Shown here: piece after piece, positions 1 to 9,600 of the stretch
How positions within the stretch are numbered: the first letter of the stretch is position 1
How the letters are laid out: every line of letters begins with the position of its first letter
Assembly (NCBI GenBank): GCA_002364555.1
Contig: DEYM01000113.1
Coordinates: 1-14,054, forward strand
DNA length: 14,054 nucleotides
Source: Phycisphaerales bacterium UBA3158
Lineage (GTDB): Bacteria; Planctomycetota; Phycisphaerae; Phycisphaerales; SM1A02
Direction: 5' to 3'
Program-made: the position numbers and the translations under genes
Notes under the pieces: model-generated
What the model was told of the DNA's origin: nothing
Seen by the model: the letters and a program-made list of their open reading frames with translations, nothing else
The model's database searches: none

Positions 1-2667
1 GTCACGCCGGGCCTGGCCCAGGGTGTGAGTGTCGATGACATGCGTTCCCAGCTGCTTGAGGTGGGGCCTGAAAACACTGATTCAAGCAATGCGAGATGGT
101 TCGCCATCCACGATCTCAATCAGTGGGCGGATACACCCGAGAGGCTTGAAGCACTCCAGGCGGATCCCCAGGGCTATTTCGCTTCCAGAGCGTCTCCTCT
201 GGTCGCCGCGGAACACGATGGGCAGATCTACCTGCTTCTCTACACGTCCGAACCCAAGAGCATGACCCATGATCGTGGAGGGGACTGGTCTCTTGAAGCG
301 ACCGGACAGACCGTCGACCAGATGGGCCGCCCGGCAGTCAGCTTCCGACTGGATGCGCCCGGTGGCGTTCGAATGGCCCGTCTGACCGGACCGCACGTGA
401 ATGAGCCGATGGCGATCGTGCTGGATGAAAAGGTCTATTCGGCCCCGAATCTCCAGAGCCAGATCAGCAACAGCGGCATCATCACCGGCAACTACGGTTC
501 CAAGGAGATCGCGTATCTGATTCGAGTCCTCGATGCAGGTGCGTTGGAAGCCAGGCTCTCGCCGGAACCCATCGCGGTCAGTGTTCTGGGACCGTCACTG
601 GGAGCCGACAACCTCGACCGTGGTTTCAATGCCTTCATGTGGGCCATCATCGTGGTCGCCGTGTTCATGCTCATCTGGTACATCTTCGCCGGATTCGTCG
701 CGGATGTGGCACTGCTGTGCAACGGACTGATCATCTTCGGCGTGATGGCCATGATGCAGGGAACCTTCACATTGCCTGGTCTGGCCGGTGTGGTTCTGAC
801 CATGGGCATGGCCGTCGATGCCAACGTTCTCATCTACGAACGTATTCGCGAAGAGCTCGAGATACACGGTGCCCGCGACCTGCGGGAAGCCATTCGTGAA
901 GGATACAACCGGGTATACAGCACGATTGTCGATGCGAACCTGACCAACCTGATTGTCTGTGCCGTGCTTCTGCTCATGCAGCCAACCACGGAGGTCAAGG
1001 GCTTCGCCTTGACGCTCACCATCGGGATCATCGCCACCTTGTTCACGGCGTTGTTCGTGACCAGAGTGATCTTCGATCTCTATGCGAACGTCTTCAAGAT
1101 CCGAACCTTGCCGATGCTCGCCACCGTCATGCCCGTTCTGGGTCGTCTACTGAGGCCGAAGATCGACTGGGTCAGCCTGCGAGGGATCTTCTGGGCATTC
1201 AGCTTCGTCCTGATCGTCGGATCCTGCATCCTCTTCTTCTCACGTGGCAAGCAGATGTTCGACACGGAATTCCGTGGCGGTGTCTCCATCACGATGCAGA
1301 CTCGGGAAGAGGGCGGCAGTCGACTCATGCTGCCCCACATGGGATCGGAATCCGTCCAGTCCCGAATACGATCCATGGCGGATGACGCCGGAACCGAGGA
1401 CACGTTCCAGAACCGGCTGCTGAGAGAATTCAGATTCGCCAAGGTGCTCACCATCGGCGATACCGGCACGGACAGCAACGGACAGACCGTTGGAGATGGT
1501 TTTCAGGTAAAGATCTCCAATCCACCGGGGGTCGGTGAAAACGAATCCATCCAGGATCTTGTTGAAGCCCAGCTGCTGGTCGAGTTCGGCGATGAACTGG
1601 ACATCTCGCCCGGCCGGACATTCACCGGCATGGGGGTCCAGCGGTATGCACAGTTCACGAAACCCATCGAGGTGGAAACGCTCGGCGAGGTCCTCGGTAG
1701 AGACGATCTCAATGGTGATCTCGGGGAGTTCCGTGGTGGTGTCCTGGTAATCGTCGATGACATCCAGCCGCCGGTCACCACCGATGATGTCCGTCTGCGG
1801 ATCGATCGTCTCCGACAGGATCCCGACTTCTCATCGGATACGGCAGGTCGAGAGGTGATGGTCTTCGGAACCAGCCCGGCTGGTGACGACACCTACTCGT
1901 CGATCGCCGTGGCCGTGATGGATCCGGACATCAACTACATCAAGACGGACAGTGCCCTGGTCGATGTCCGTCTCGCCAAACGTGAGTGGGGGTTGATTTC
2001 AACGGCCCTTGAACGTCAGAGCAGCTTCGAACAGGTCAGCAGCTTCGCTCCAAGTGTGGCTCAGACCAGGACCGCCAACGCCATCGGGGCCGTGATCCTG
2101 TCGCTGGCTGGCATTCTCTTCTACATCTGGATCCGATTCGGTTCCTTCTGGTATTCACTGGCTGCGATTCTGGCACTCTGTCACGATGTCGTCATCGTTA
2201 TCGGTTTCCTGGCCTTGTCGGGATATCTGGGTGCCTATGAATTCTTCTGGAGCAACATGCTGCTGGAGGAATTCCTGATCGACACCGGTATCGTGGCGGC
2301 TCTGCTGACGGTCATCGGGTACTCGTTGAACGATACGATCGTCATTCTCGACCGCATCAGGGAGAACCGTGGAAAACGGCCGCTTCCCAGCAAGTCGATC
2401 ATCAACAACTCGATCAACCAGGCCTTCAGCCGTACGGTCCTGACTTCACTCACCACGCTCATCGCCGTGCTGATCATCTACATCGTCGGTGGCACCGGAA
2501 TCCGTGGATTCGCCTTCGCATTGGTGATCGGAGTGATCGTCGGAACCTATTCATCCGTGGCGATCGCCTCCCCGATGGTCTATCGCCGGGCCGGTGATCA
2601 GGATCGGCGGGATGAGGATGACCTGCCGGTTCTGCCCGAGACCGATACTGTTCCTGCAGCGAGCTGA
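1..2667 (+). CDS. secDF: SecD-SecF fusion protein translocase subunit (5' end outside window)
   Basis: Accessory motor of the Sec translocon. In the SecDF family, the inner-membrane protein uses the proton gradient to pull exported proteins out on the periplasmic side. The frame is open to the left edge with no stop, so the GTG at base 25 is probably internal and the first membrane helix plus part of the P1 domain lie outside. Numbering from the first codon (888 residues visible), the end of P1 shows the SecD signature IVLDEKVYSAP (139-149) and VLGPSLGAD. Five SecD helices follow at about 213-358, including GMAVDANVLIYERIREE. The SecF half begins with a helix at about 395-414, then FRGG (424-427), a roughly 275-residue periplasmic region, and a second helix cluster from 691 with GYSLNDT at 773-779 followed by VILDRIRE. 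Natural SecD-SecF fusions are known in several phyla. The SecF periplasmic part is clearly larger than the roughly 100 residues usual in E. coli SecF. Stop TGA at 2665; a strong terminator follows. Confidence 0.96.
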   Translation, partial: VTPGLAQGVSVDDMRSQLLEVGPENTDSSNARWFAIHDLNQWADTPERLEALQADPQGYFASRASPLVAAEHDGQIYLLLYTSEPKSMTHDRGGDWSLEATGQTVDQMGRPAVSFRLDAPGGVRMARLTGPHVNEPMAIVLDEKVYSAPNLQSQISNSGIITGNYGSKEIAYLIRVLDAGALEARLSPEPIAVSVLGPSLGADNLDRGFNAFMWAIIVVAVFMLIWYIFAGFVADVALLCNGLIIFGVMAMMQGTFTLPGLAGVVLTMGMAVDANVLIYERIREELEIHGARDLREAIREGYNRVYSTIVDANLTNLIVCAVLLLMQPTTEVKGFALTLTIGIIATLFTALFVTRVIFDLYANVFKIRTLPMLATVMPVLGRLLRPKIDWVSLRGIFWAFSFVLIVGSCILFFSRGKQMFDTEFRGGVSITMQTREEGGSRLMLPHMGSESVQSRIRSMADDAGTEDTFQNRLLREFRFAKVLTIGDTGTDSNGQTVGDGFQVKISNPPGVGENESIQDLVEAQLLVEFGDELDISPGRTFTGMGVQRYAQFTKPIEVETLGEVLGRDDLNGDLGEFRGGVLVIVDDIQPPVTTDDVRLRIDRLRQDPDFSSDTAGREVMVFGTSPAGDDTYSSIAVAVMDPDINYIKTDSALVDVRLAKREWGLISTALERQSSFEQVSSFAPSVAQTRTANAIGAVILSLAGILFYIWIRFGSFWYSLAAILALCHDVVIVIGFLALSGYLGAYEFFWSNMLLEEFLIDTGIVAALLTVIGYSLNDTIVILDRIRENRGKRPLPSKSIINNSINQAFSRTVLTSLTTLIAVLIIYIVGGTGIRGFAFALVIGVIVGTYSSVAIASPMVYRRAGDQDRRDEDDLPVLPETDTVPAAS

Positions 2668-2700
2668 TTCCTGCTGAAGCCTCGTATTCATGATTCACTC

Positions 2701-2731
2701 AATGCCCCCGGAGCTACTCCGGGGGCATTTT
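2701..2731 (+). terminator. Intrinsic terminator after secDF
   Basis: A perfect 13-base-pair inverted repeat (2701-2713 with 2717-2729) encloses a CTA loop. Its core is five C/G pairs, and the downstream arm runs into TTTT (2728-2731). It starts 34 bases after the secDF stop codon, so it should end the secDF transcript and isolate the LysM gene. The arm is self-complementary enough to act in both directions, but no gene converges on it here. Confidence 0.93.
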
Positions 2732-2808
2732 CATCTTCATTGGAGTTTTCTGCCGAAGAAAGTAGTGAGGGATTTCATCTGAACACGTGATTTACGGAGG
2801 CTATGCGG

Positions 2809-3693
2809 ATGACTGCCGGTACGAAGGCCATCTTGTTGTTGTCGGTTTTTGGTTTGGTCGTTCTGGTCGCCTGCTACGGAGACGGGCCGGCCACAACTCA
2901 GTCGAATCAGGCCTCAGGCCGATCGACTGATCCACTTCTGGTTTCCGCGAGCGAGATCTCCTCCCCCCGCGAACGGATTCCGGCACAAACCCCACCGGTC
3001 AGGCAGCCCAGGCCGATACCACCGGCCGCGGCAAGGCCCGCTCCTGCAACTGGGAGATCGCTACCGCCTGCCATGGCTGGAGCCGTCCAAGTCGTGCGGG
3101 ACACGCCGCAGAACACGCCCACCTTCACGATGGGTGCCCCCAGAACGTCGGGTATCAAGGCTCCGCCGCCTGCCGGGAAATCCAATGTCAGTCGTGCAGG
3201 AGCAGGTGTGGCTCGCTCGACTGGATCGCCTTCAGCGGTCTCTTCCCGAGCTGCCGAAAGGACAGATCAGAGCAGACCTGTTCAAGCCAAGAAGTCAGTC
3301 CCCGTGGAAGCCGTCACGGTTCATGTCATCAAGCCTGGTGACACATTGGGGCACATCGCCCAGAGATACTACGGATCGGCCAGGCAATGGTCGAGAATCG
3401 CCGATGCCAATCCAAACGTCGATGTGGATTCGCTCCGCGTGGGGCAGGAGCTCAAGATCCCTGCTCGTGAGGTATCGGGAAAGTCAGCTCGTGGCACGGT
3501 CAGCAGCAAGCCCGCTCTCGTGCTCACAGGCCGTACCCACACCATCGACGATGGGGAGACACTCAGTTCCATCGCCGAGGATCATCTGGGAGACCAGTCC
3601 TATTGGTATCGGATCTACGAGCTGAACAAGGAGCGGATCGGAAACAGTCCGGATCGGCTGGTCGTGGGCATGGTGATCGCCGTTCCGGAATAA
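2809..3693 (+). CDS. Lipoprotein with two C-terminal LysM domains
   Basis: Predicted exported lipoprotein that binds peptidoglycan or another N-acetylglucosamine polymer through LysM domains. I prefer the ATG at 2809 (294 residues) because the Shine-Dalgarno ACGGAGG (2794-2800) lies 8 bases ahead; the in-frame ATG at 2803 would leave only 2. A lysine is followed by a hydrophobic stretch and a lipobox LVAC with the lipidated cysteine at residue 22. Residues 25 to about 165 are a low-complexity linker rich in Pro, Ala, Ser and Arg, which probably spans the periplasm. LysM1 lies at about 170-219 (VHVIKPGDTLGHIAQRYYG) and LysM2 at about 243-293 (HTIDDGETLSSIAEDHLG), each ending in the usual VG..L.IP-type strand. 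There is no catalytic domain, so a structural, tethering or adaptor role is inferred. The gene stands alone after the secDF terminator and converges on the aldo/keto reductase with only 8 bases between the stop codons. Confidence 0.88.
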   Translation: MTAGTKAILLLSVFGLVVLVACYGDGPATTQSNQASGRSTDPLLVSASEISSPRERIPAQTPPVRQPRPIPPAAARPAPATGRSLPPAMAGAVQVVRDTPQNTPTFTMGAPRTSGIKAPPPAGKSNVSRAGAGVARSTGSPSAVSSRAAERTDQSRPVQAKKSVPVEAVTVHVIKPGDTLGHIAQRYYGSARQWSRIADANPNVDVDSLRVGQELKIPAREVSGKSARGTVSSKPALVLTGRTHTIDDGETLSSIAEDHLGDQSYWYRIYELNKERIGNSPDRLVVGMVIAVPE

Positions 3694-3701
3694 TCCGGGA
3701 C

Positions 3702-4472
3702 TCAATGTTGTTCCAGCAGCGTCAGGTTCGACTTCATCCGTTCACGTTGAAGGCTTCCGATGATCACCGATGTGACGGCGTTCGCGGCAGGAGATTCATG
3801 GAAGACGAATCTCAAGGCCTCGTCCCCGGGTAGATGGCCGCTCTGGAGGGCTTTCTTGATCAGGACACCGATGCCTCGGTCGGCGGCTTCGAGAATCAGC
3901 GACTCCTGGCTCGTGTCCTGCAGGTGATACTCGATCATGATCGCGTCCGCCCACGACATCGCGGATCGATTGCCTTCCAGGCTCTTGCCGGAGAAGCCGA
4001 TGGCTCTCGTCATGCCCGCATCCTTGAAGGACTCCAGCGTCTCCAGATAGGCTTCGTCATCGAGGATGGCTTGATCGTTCCCATTGGAGTGGATCCAAAG
4101 CATGTCGACATGGTCGGTCTTCAGTCGTCGCAGACTCTCCTGAAGACTCTTGACGGCGGCGGTGGAGGTGAAATCGTAATGGGACAGCCCATTCTCGAAC
4201 TGCTCTCCGATCTTGGTGGAGAGGACGACGTCATCACGTCTGCCCTCGAGCGCCTTGCCAAGACGAGCTTCGCTCAGACCATAGCTTGGAGCCGTATCGA
4301 TCAGATTGATGCCGAGATCGATCATCTCGTGGATGATCCGGACGGAGTCATCCTCGGAGGGTATGGAATAGTCTTCCGGGAATTTCGTGCTCTGATCTCT
4401 GCCGATCTTGAATGCGCCCCATCCAATACGACTGCATTCGATTCCGGTCGAGCCTAGTGTGCGTTGGTCCAT
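3702..4472 (-). CDS. Aldo/keto reductase family oxidoreductase
   Basis: NAD(P)H-dependent oxidoreductase of the aldo/keto reductase TIM-barrel superfamily, cytoplasmic; substrate unknown. From the ATG at 4472 the protein has 256 residues, short for the family (usually about 280-340). The start is chosen for the GGAG placed 5 bases upstream; the ATG at 4490 has no such site. The full catalytic tetrad is visible: Asp59 and Tyr64 in LIDTAPSYG, Lys87 in STKIG, His128 in DMLWIHSN. The N-terminal GSTGIECSRIGWGAFKIGR and the C-terminal SVIIGSLQRERMKSN (cofactor phosphate-binding region) also fit. Its start lies inside the end of the upstream FAD oxidoreductase (19-base overlap), so the two are almost certainly co-transcribed and translationally coupled, which suggests consecutive or linked redox steps. 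Family call is firm; the reaction is not assignable from sequence. Confidence 0.93.
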   Translation of the reverse strand: MDQRTLGSTGIECSRIGWGAFKIGRDQSTKFPEDYSIPSEDDSVRIIHEMIDLGINLIDTAPSYGLSEARLGKALEGRRDDVVLSTKIGEQFENGLSHYDFTSTAAVKSLQESLRRLKTDHVDMLWIHSNGNDQAILDDEAYLETLESFKDAGMTRAIGFSGKSLEGNRSAMSWADAIMIEYHLQDTSQESLILEAADRGIGVLIKKALQSGHLPGDEALRFVFHESPAANAVTSVIIGSLQRERMKSNLTLLEQH

Positions 4473-5650
4473 GAGGACTCCATTTCCCATGGTGGTATCG
4501 CGACTGAGGCCGTTGGCCAGTTCTCCTGCCCCTGGAATGGCGGATGGTCAGCTGGGGGCTTGAGATCCTCCTGGATCATGTCGGAGAGCATCGGGACAAG
4601 GGCGAGCTTCGTCGGCCATACGGTGATCACGTTTCCATCCACGAACGTAGTGGGGCGATCCGGTCGTCGACCCGAGGAGGTGCCTTCTGCCCGCTCCGCC
4701 AGATAGGTGGAGAACTGTATCGTTGAAAGATCCAGAGAAGGCAGTGCGTGATTCAGATCCTCTCTGGCTCGATTGATCGCAATGCTGGCTGTTGAACGAG
4801 CGGTGTCCTCCGCGACCTGTCCACCGATCTGCCAGACCATTCGATCCGCGTGATCCTGGGTGGATGTGATCGTGAGCCATGGACTGGCGTTTCGAATGCA
4901 GTGGCCATTCATGGTGGGCAGATCGCCTCGAAGCATGACCATCTGGAGAGGTCGTCGCTGAATATGTTCGACGGGGAGACCCAGGCGGTTTCGTATTCTC
5001 GAGTTACCTTCCCCGGCAGCGAGAACGACTTGGTCGGGTTGGACGAGCATCTCCTTTCCGCCAGGGCAGCGAAGTGCGACTTCCCTGATCTCACCTGTCG
5101 GGGATGCCTTGATGTCTACGCCCTGGGTTCCATCGACTCGCAGGATTCGCTTCAGATGACGATCGGCCAGAACCTGGAGAAAGCTGCCCGGCTCGATGAC
5201 CTGTTCACCCAGTCGCAGGACCTGTCCTTTCCAATCCCGGAGGAGGGCTGGTCTGGTTTCCTTGTTCAAGGCGATGGGTTTGACGGCCAGTCCCAATGAC
5301 GCACCGAGCAATCCGATCTTCGATCTCATTCCCGGAGCAGCCCAGATGCAGCAGTATTCTGCTCGCCGTCGAGTCCTGCTGAGATCCGGCTCCACTTCGC
5401 CGGCAAGGGATCTTCGCCATCTCAGAGGCATATCGCGTATGGCTCGAGCTGCTGATCCACCTTTGCCGTTGAGGGCGTATTTGAGTCCGCCATGGATGAT
5501 TCCCTGGGATGCGATCGTCTGGCCGGATCCCAGTGTGCTGGCTTCCGCCAGGGCTGCGGAATATCCCTGGCGATGAAGGTCATCCAGCAACCAGAGACCG
5601 GCGGCACCGCCGCCTAGAATCAGAACATCGAGCCTGTGAAGTGATGTCAT
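4454..5650 (-). CDS. FAD-dependent oxidoreductase, DAO/glycerol-3-phosphate dehydrogenase-like fold
   Basis: Flavoprotein of the D-amino-acid-oxidase-like superfamily that includes GlpA/GlpD and 2-hydroxyglutarate oxidases; the substrate cannot be read from the sequence. From the ATG at 5650 (398 residues) the Rossmann strand DVLILGGGAAG starts at once, with the glycines at 13, 15 and 18 and the ribose-binding acidic residue Glu36 in LAEAS. This is why I prefer it over the ATG at 5737, which would add 29 unrelated residues, although no clear Shine-Dalgarno precedes 5650. SQGIIHGGLKY resembles the flavin-contacting segment of GlpA-like enzymes, and VVLAAGEGNSRIR is the second FAD-contact region. 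A substrate-domain strand appears in SPWLTITSTQ and QIGGQVAE. No membrane helix or signal peptide is seen, so it is cytoplasmic or peripheral. It overlaps the aldo/keto reductase by 19 bases and diverges from the hydrolase. Confidence 0.88.
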   Translation of the reverse strand: MTSLHRLDVLILGGGAAGLWLLDDLHRQGYSAALAEASTLGSGQTIASQGIIHGGLKYALNGKGGSAARAIRDMPLRWRRSLAGEVEPDLSRTRRRAEYCCIWAAPGMRSKIGLLGASLGLAVKPIALNKETRPALLRDWKGQVLRLGEQVIEPGSFLQVLADRHLKRILRVDGTQGVDIKASPTGEIREVALRCPGGKEMLVQPDQVVLAAGEGNSRIRNRLGLPVEHIQRRPLQMVMLRGDLPTMNGHCIRNASPWLTITSTQDHADRMVWQIGGQVAEDTARSTASIAINRAREDLNHALPSLDLSTIQFSTYLAERAEGTSSGRRPDRPTTFVDGNVITVWPTKLALVPMLSDMIQEDLKPPADHPPFQGQENWPTASVAIPPWEMESSWTNAH

Positions 5651-5805
5651 ATGGGTATGCTCGGGCGTGAGGAGGCAGGCGTCAAGCGGCTTTCGAGATG
5701 CCTTCGGGAAGAAGTCGTGACATTCGGATATCCTCAATCACTGATGGGACAATGAACTGGCAACGCCTCATCCAGGATGCGGCAGCCCTTTTGAGGCTTT
5801 GAATC

Positions 5806-6657
5806 ATGGCTGGCACACAGGACTGGAAGATCGATACGGCATCAGGATCCTCTCTCATAGGAACCACGCATCTCGTGGAGGATCCCCCGAAGGGTGTCGT
5901 GCTGCTTGCCCATGGTTTCAGGGGATACAAGGACTATGGATTCATTCCCGTGCTCGCTCAGCGATTGGCTGATGAGGGGTTTCTGTCGCATCGGTTCAAT
6001 TTCAGTCACTCCGGAATGGATCATGGACATGGCCATTTCAATCCAGACACTTTCAGTGGTGATACCTGGAATCATCAGGTCGCGGATCTGCTTTCGGTCA
6101 TCAAGGCCATCAACGAGGGGCGTCTGGAAGGCGGTGGCCGTCCTCTGATGCTCTTTGGACACTCGAGAGGCGGAGTGACCTGTCTTCTTGCCGCGGGCAG
6201 GCATTCGGACGATCCCTCGCTGAGTCAGCTCAGAGGTCTGGTCACGGCTGCCACGCCGGTCGACGCCTCCCGGTTGAAAGACAGCGAACGTGAAGCCTTT
6301 CTTCGTCATGGTCATATCGAAGTACCGTCATCCAGAACGGGACAGACCCTGCGAATCGATTCCGCCTGGTTGCGAGAGCAGCAGGCGGACCCCGAGGGGC
6401 ATGATGTCGTGACTCAGGCCGGGCGTGTCCGAGTACCGGTCGGCATCGTGCATGGACTGGATGATTCCACTGTGGATTCGGAGGATGCGGTCTATCTTGC
6501 GGAGGCAGTCGGTGAACGAGCCATCATGAGGCTCATCGATGGGGGGAACCATGTCTTCAACACACCCAATCCCGCTGACTTGGACAGCACGCCAAGCGCA
6601 CCGCTTCAGAAACTCCAGCAGCATGTCGTCGATCTCTTCAACCGCTGGTCAAGATGA
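5806..6657 (+). CDS. Alpha/beta hydrolase (predicted serine esterase/acyl hydrolase)
   Basis: Soluble hydrolase of the alpha/beta-fold superfamily, 283 residues, with no signal peptide, so probably cytoplasmic. The oxyanion-hole segment is LLAHGFRGYKDYG (34-45). The nucleophile elbow is GHSRGG with Ser120. The acid is probably Asp220 in VHGLDDSTV, and the base is His249 in DGGNHVF. A His-rich segment (MDHGHGHFNP, 71-80) sits between strands before the nucleophile, at a place where related enzymes carry part of the cap; its role is unknown. The start at 5806 follows GAGG (5793-5796) with 9 bases between. The gene diverges from the FAD oxidoreductase across about 155 bases, in which I could not identify a convincing sigma-70 promoter. 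Its last 9 bases overlap the end of smc on the other strand. The substrate is unknown; esterases, lipases and peptidases all share this triad. Confidence 0.9.
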   Translation: MAGTQDWKIDTASGSSLIGTTHLVEDPPKGVVLLAHGFRGYKDYGFIPVLAQRLADEGFLSHRFNFSHSGMDHGHGHFNPDTFSGDTWNHQVADLLSVIKAINEGRLEGGGRPLMLFGHSRGGVTCLLAAGRHSDDPSLSQLRGLVTAATPVDASRLKDSEREAFLRHGHIEVPSSRTGQTLRIDSAWLREQQADPEGHDVVTQAGRVRVPVGIVHGLDDSTVDSEDAVYLAEAVGERAIMRLIDGGNHVFNTPNPADLDSTPSAPLQKLQQHVVDLFNRWSR

Positions 6658-9600
6658 TCCGCTCGCGGCCGCTTCCGTTTCACCTGAAATGACTTCCGTG
6701 GTCTGATCCTGTGGCAGGGTTTCGACCACGGGTGTTTCCTCAGGAGCCCGTTCAATGGCTGATTTGGAGATCCGTCCGTCGGTCCCCACATCGTCGACCT
6801 GGACGGCCACCTTCTGGGAGACCCCGCGTTCACGCTGCGTGACACCATAGAGACGGTTGCAATCCAGCATGGTCCTCTTGTTGTGCGTGATGATGATGAA
6901 GTGGCTCAGCCCCTTGAACTGATCGAGGGCACCGAGGAACCGCTCCACATTGGCATCGTCAAGTGGAGCATCGACTTCGTCGAGAATGCAGAATGGTGAA
7001 GGCTTGGACTTGAAGATCGCCAGCAGCAGTGCAATGGCGGTCATGGCTTTCTCGCCACCGGACAGCTGGCTGTTGACACGGGGCTTCTTGCCCGGTGGCT
7101 TGGCCTTGATCTCGATGCCCGAATGGAGCATGTCGATGTTGCCTTCTTCGTCGGGCACCATGTGCAGGTCGGCGCTGCCGCCACCGAACAGCTGTCGGAA
7201 CGTACCCTGAGGTCCGGCGAAGCATTCCTTGATTGTTTCGAAGGTCTCTTCGAATCGGGTTCTACTGAGCTGTTCCAGTTCGACAATGAGCAGTTCAAGC
7301 TGTTCGCGTGCATGGTCGATGTCCTCGACCTGCTTGATCAGACCATCGTTACGCTCCTCCAGCTGCCCCTCTTCGTCGATCGCATCGAGGTTCACATTTC
7401 CAAGCGACTTGATCTGTGAGCGAAGTTCGGCGACCTCCTCCTCGATGACGGCCCGTTCGACGGGATCGCGTTCGATGGCTTTCCATTCCGGATAGGAGAT
7501 GGAGAGATCGATCTCGAGTTCCTCCAGGACACGATCCTCCAGATGCTCGCGTTTGACCTCGGCTTCACGTCTTGTGAGCTCGATGGCGTGGTGATCTCTC
7601 TCGAGAATCCCATATTGCGAACGTCCCTGTTCGAGTGCGGTGGAGGTGGTCTTCAGAGTCTCATTCGTGGCTTCGATTCTCTCATCGAGCTGCTGTCTGC
7701 TCTCGCCTTCGCTGTCGCGTCTGATGGAGGCATCATGTATCTCCTGTTCGGCGTCTGCGATGGCGGCATCGAATTGATCCGTCTGGCTGCTTCGGCGTGC
7801 CAGTTGCTCCTGGGCCTGCCTGACACGATCGGCGTTGTCGTCCCGTGCAGCCTCCGCATGTCGAACATCGCGTCTGGCAGCCTCGAGCTTCTCGCCGATC
7901 TGCCCGACTTCCACCCTTGCGGTGGAGAGTTGTTCCTGTGAATGATGCCACCGATCGCGTGATGTCCTGGAAAGCTCCTCGAGCTTCTCGAGCGCGTCGT
8001 CCGCGTTGCGGCAGCTGGTTGAGAGGGTGTCGGCCTGCTCGTCGAGGGAGGTCAGTTCTACCTGGTGCTGTCGAACCCTTGCTGCCAGCTCGTCCTGCTC
8101 GGCATCTATGGTTCTCAGATCGCGTTGAATTCGATGGAGATCGTTGTCCAATCTCTGCATGCGATATTCGCCATCGACGACCACGTTCCGAGCGACATTG
8201 AGCCTCTGGGAGGTTTCATGCTGCTGTTGACGGGCTTCCTCAGAGTCCTTGAGCAATTCGCCAAGATCCGATTCCATCGAGTCGACTCGACCATCGAGAT
8301 CCTGGATGTTGCTGTCCAGTTCCGACATCTCGATTCGGCGAGAGAGCCATCCGCTGCGAGCACCTGCCCGGGCACGACCGACTCTGATCCTGCCATCGCC
8401 CTCGATGACGGTTCCATCGGCCACGACCATTCGCCAGCCTTTCAGAGGTCCATTGGCCAGTTGATGGGCATACTCGAGGTCATCAACGACCACCGTCTCG
8501 TGGAGCAGGCGGCTGATTGCCTGTCTGGCGACAGGGTCCGGTTGAATCAGGTCGAGGATATGACGTGCGTGAGTCAGCCCCTCGGGCAATCGAACATGGG
8601 GATATTCCTCGTGTCCGGCAAGGCAGAGTGTGATTGAGCCGCCATTGTCATCCAGATAACTCTGGATGGAATGGACGGTCTTGAGATCCTCGGTCAGGAC
8701 GGCCTGGAGATCTCCACCCAGTGCGGCTTCGACAAGTGAGGCGTGCTCACGAGACGTGTTGATCAGATCGCCGAGAACCCCGTGGATTCCGTTGCCGAAG
8801 CGTTCCTTGTCGTCAAGAAGATTCTTGACTGCATCTGTCAGGCCTTCGCGGGCTTGTCGCATCTCCTCAAGGAGATGGAGCCTCGATCCGACACCTGCTC
8901 GCTGGTGACGTACATCAGCCAGCTGTTGAGCGAGATCTCCATGCTGCTTGCTGAGTGATGCCGCTTTCTCATCATGGTCTCGGAGAATCGTCTCGTCTCT
9001 CTCGACCTCGATTCGAGCATCGTTTATCTCGGACTCGGCCTGATGCCGGGAATCCTCGACGGTCTGGCGTTCATCCAGAAGAGAGGTACGCCTGTCTTCG
9101 ATTCTCGAGGACTGCTCGTCCAGTGTCTTGCGGCGTCCTTCAAGGGCTTTCTGGCTGGCCAATACCTGGGCTCGGTGATTGGCCTGACGTTCACGTTCCA
9201 CTCGAGCCATGTCGGCATCCTGAGTGGCCTTTTCGGCATCCCTGTGAAGGGAGGTGGCCTTCTGGGAGAGCTCGTCCACCTGACGTTCGGCGTCCTGGAG
9301 CTGTTCGGCGGTTGCGGCCAGATTGTTCTGGGCATCTTCGACCGCGGAAAGCAGTTCGGTGGCTCGTGTCTCGAGTTTCTGCTTCTCGCTGCGAGTCTCG
9401 GCGAGCTGTTCTTCCGCCTCGGTTCGTTGTCTGCAGACGAGATCCCGTCGTTGACTGGCTCTCTCGATGGTCGACTCGAGTTCAAGCAGTCTTTGTTCAA
9501 GAGCATGCTGCTCATCACGGAGTTCGTGCCTGAGAATCTCCGCTTCCTGATGTTCGGCTTCAAATCGTTCGACGGATTCCTGAAGGGAGCCTCGCTGGTC

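Noticed and set aside
3683..3700. Short inverted repeat between the convergent LysM and aldo/keto reductase genes
   Set aside because: It has only about 5-7 base pairs including a G-T mismatch, and no T-tract follows on either strand, so I do not call it a terminator.
3834..4457. A 207-codon open frame on the plus strand opposite the aldo/keto reductase
   Set aside because: It lies wholly antisense to a gene with an intact catalytic tetrad. It shows no family signature and is explained by codon bias of the opposite strand.
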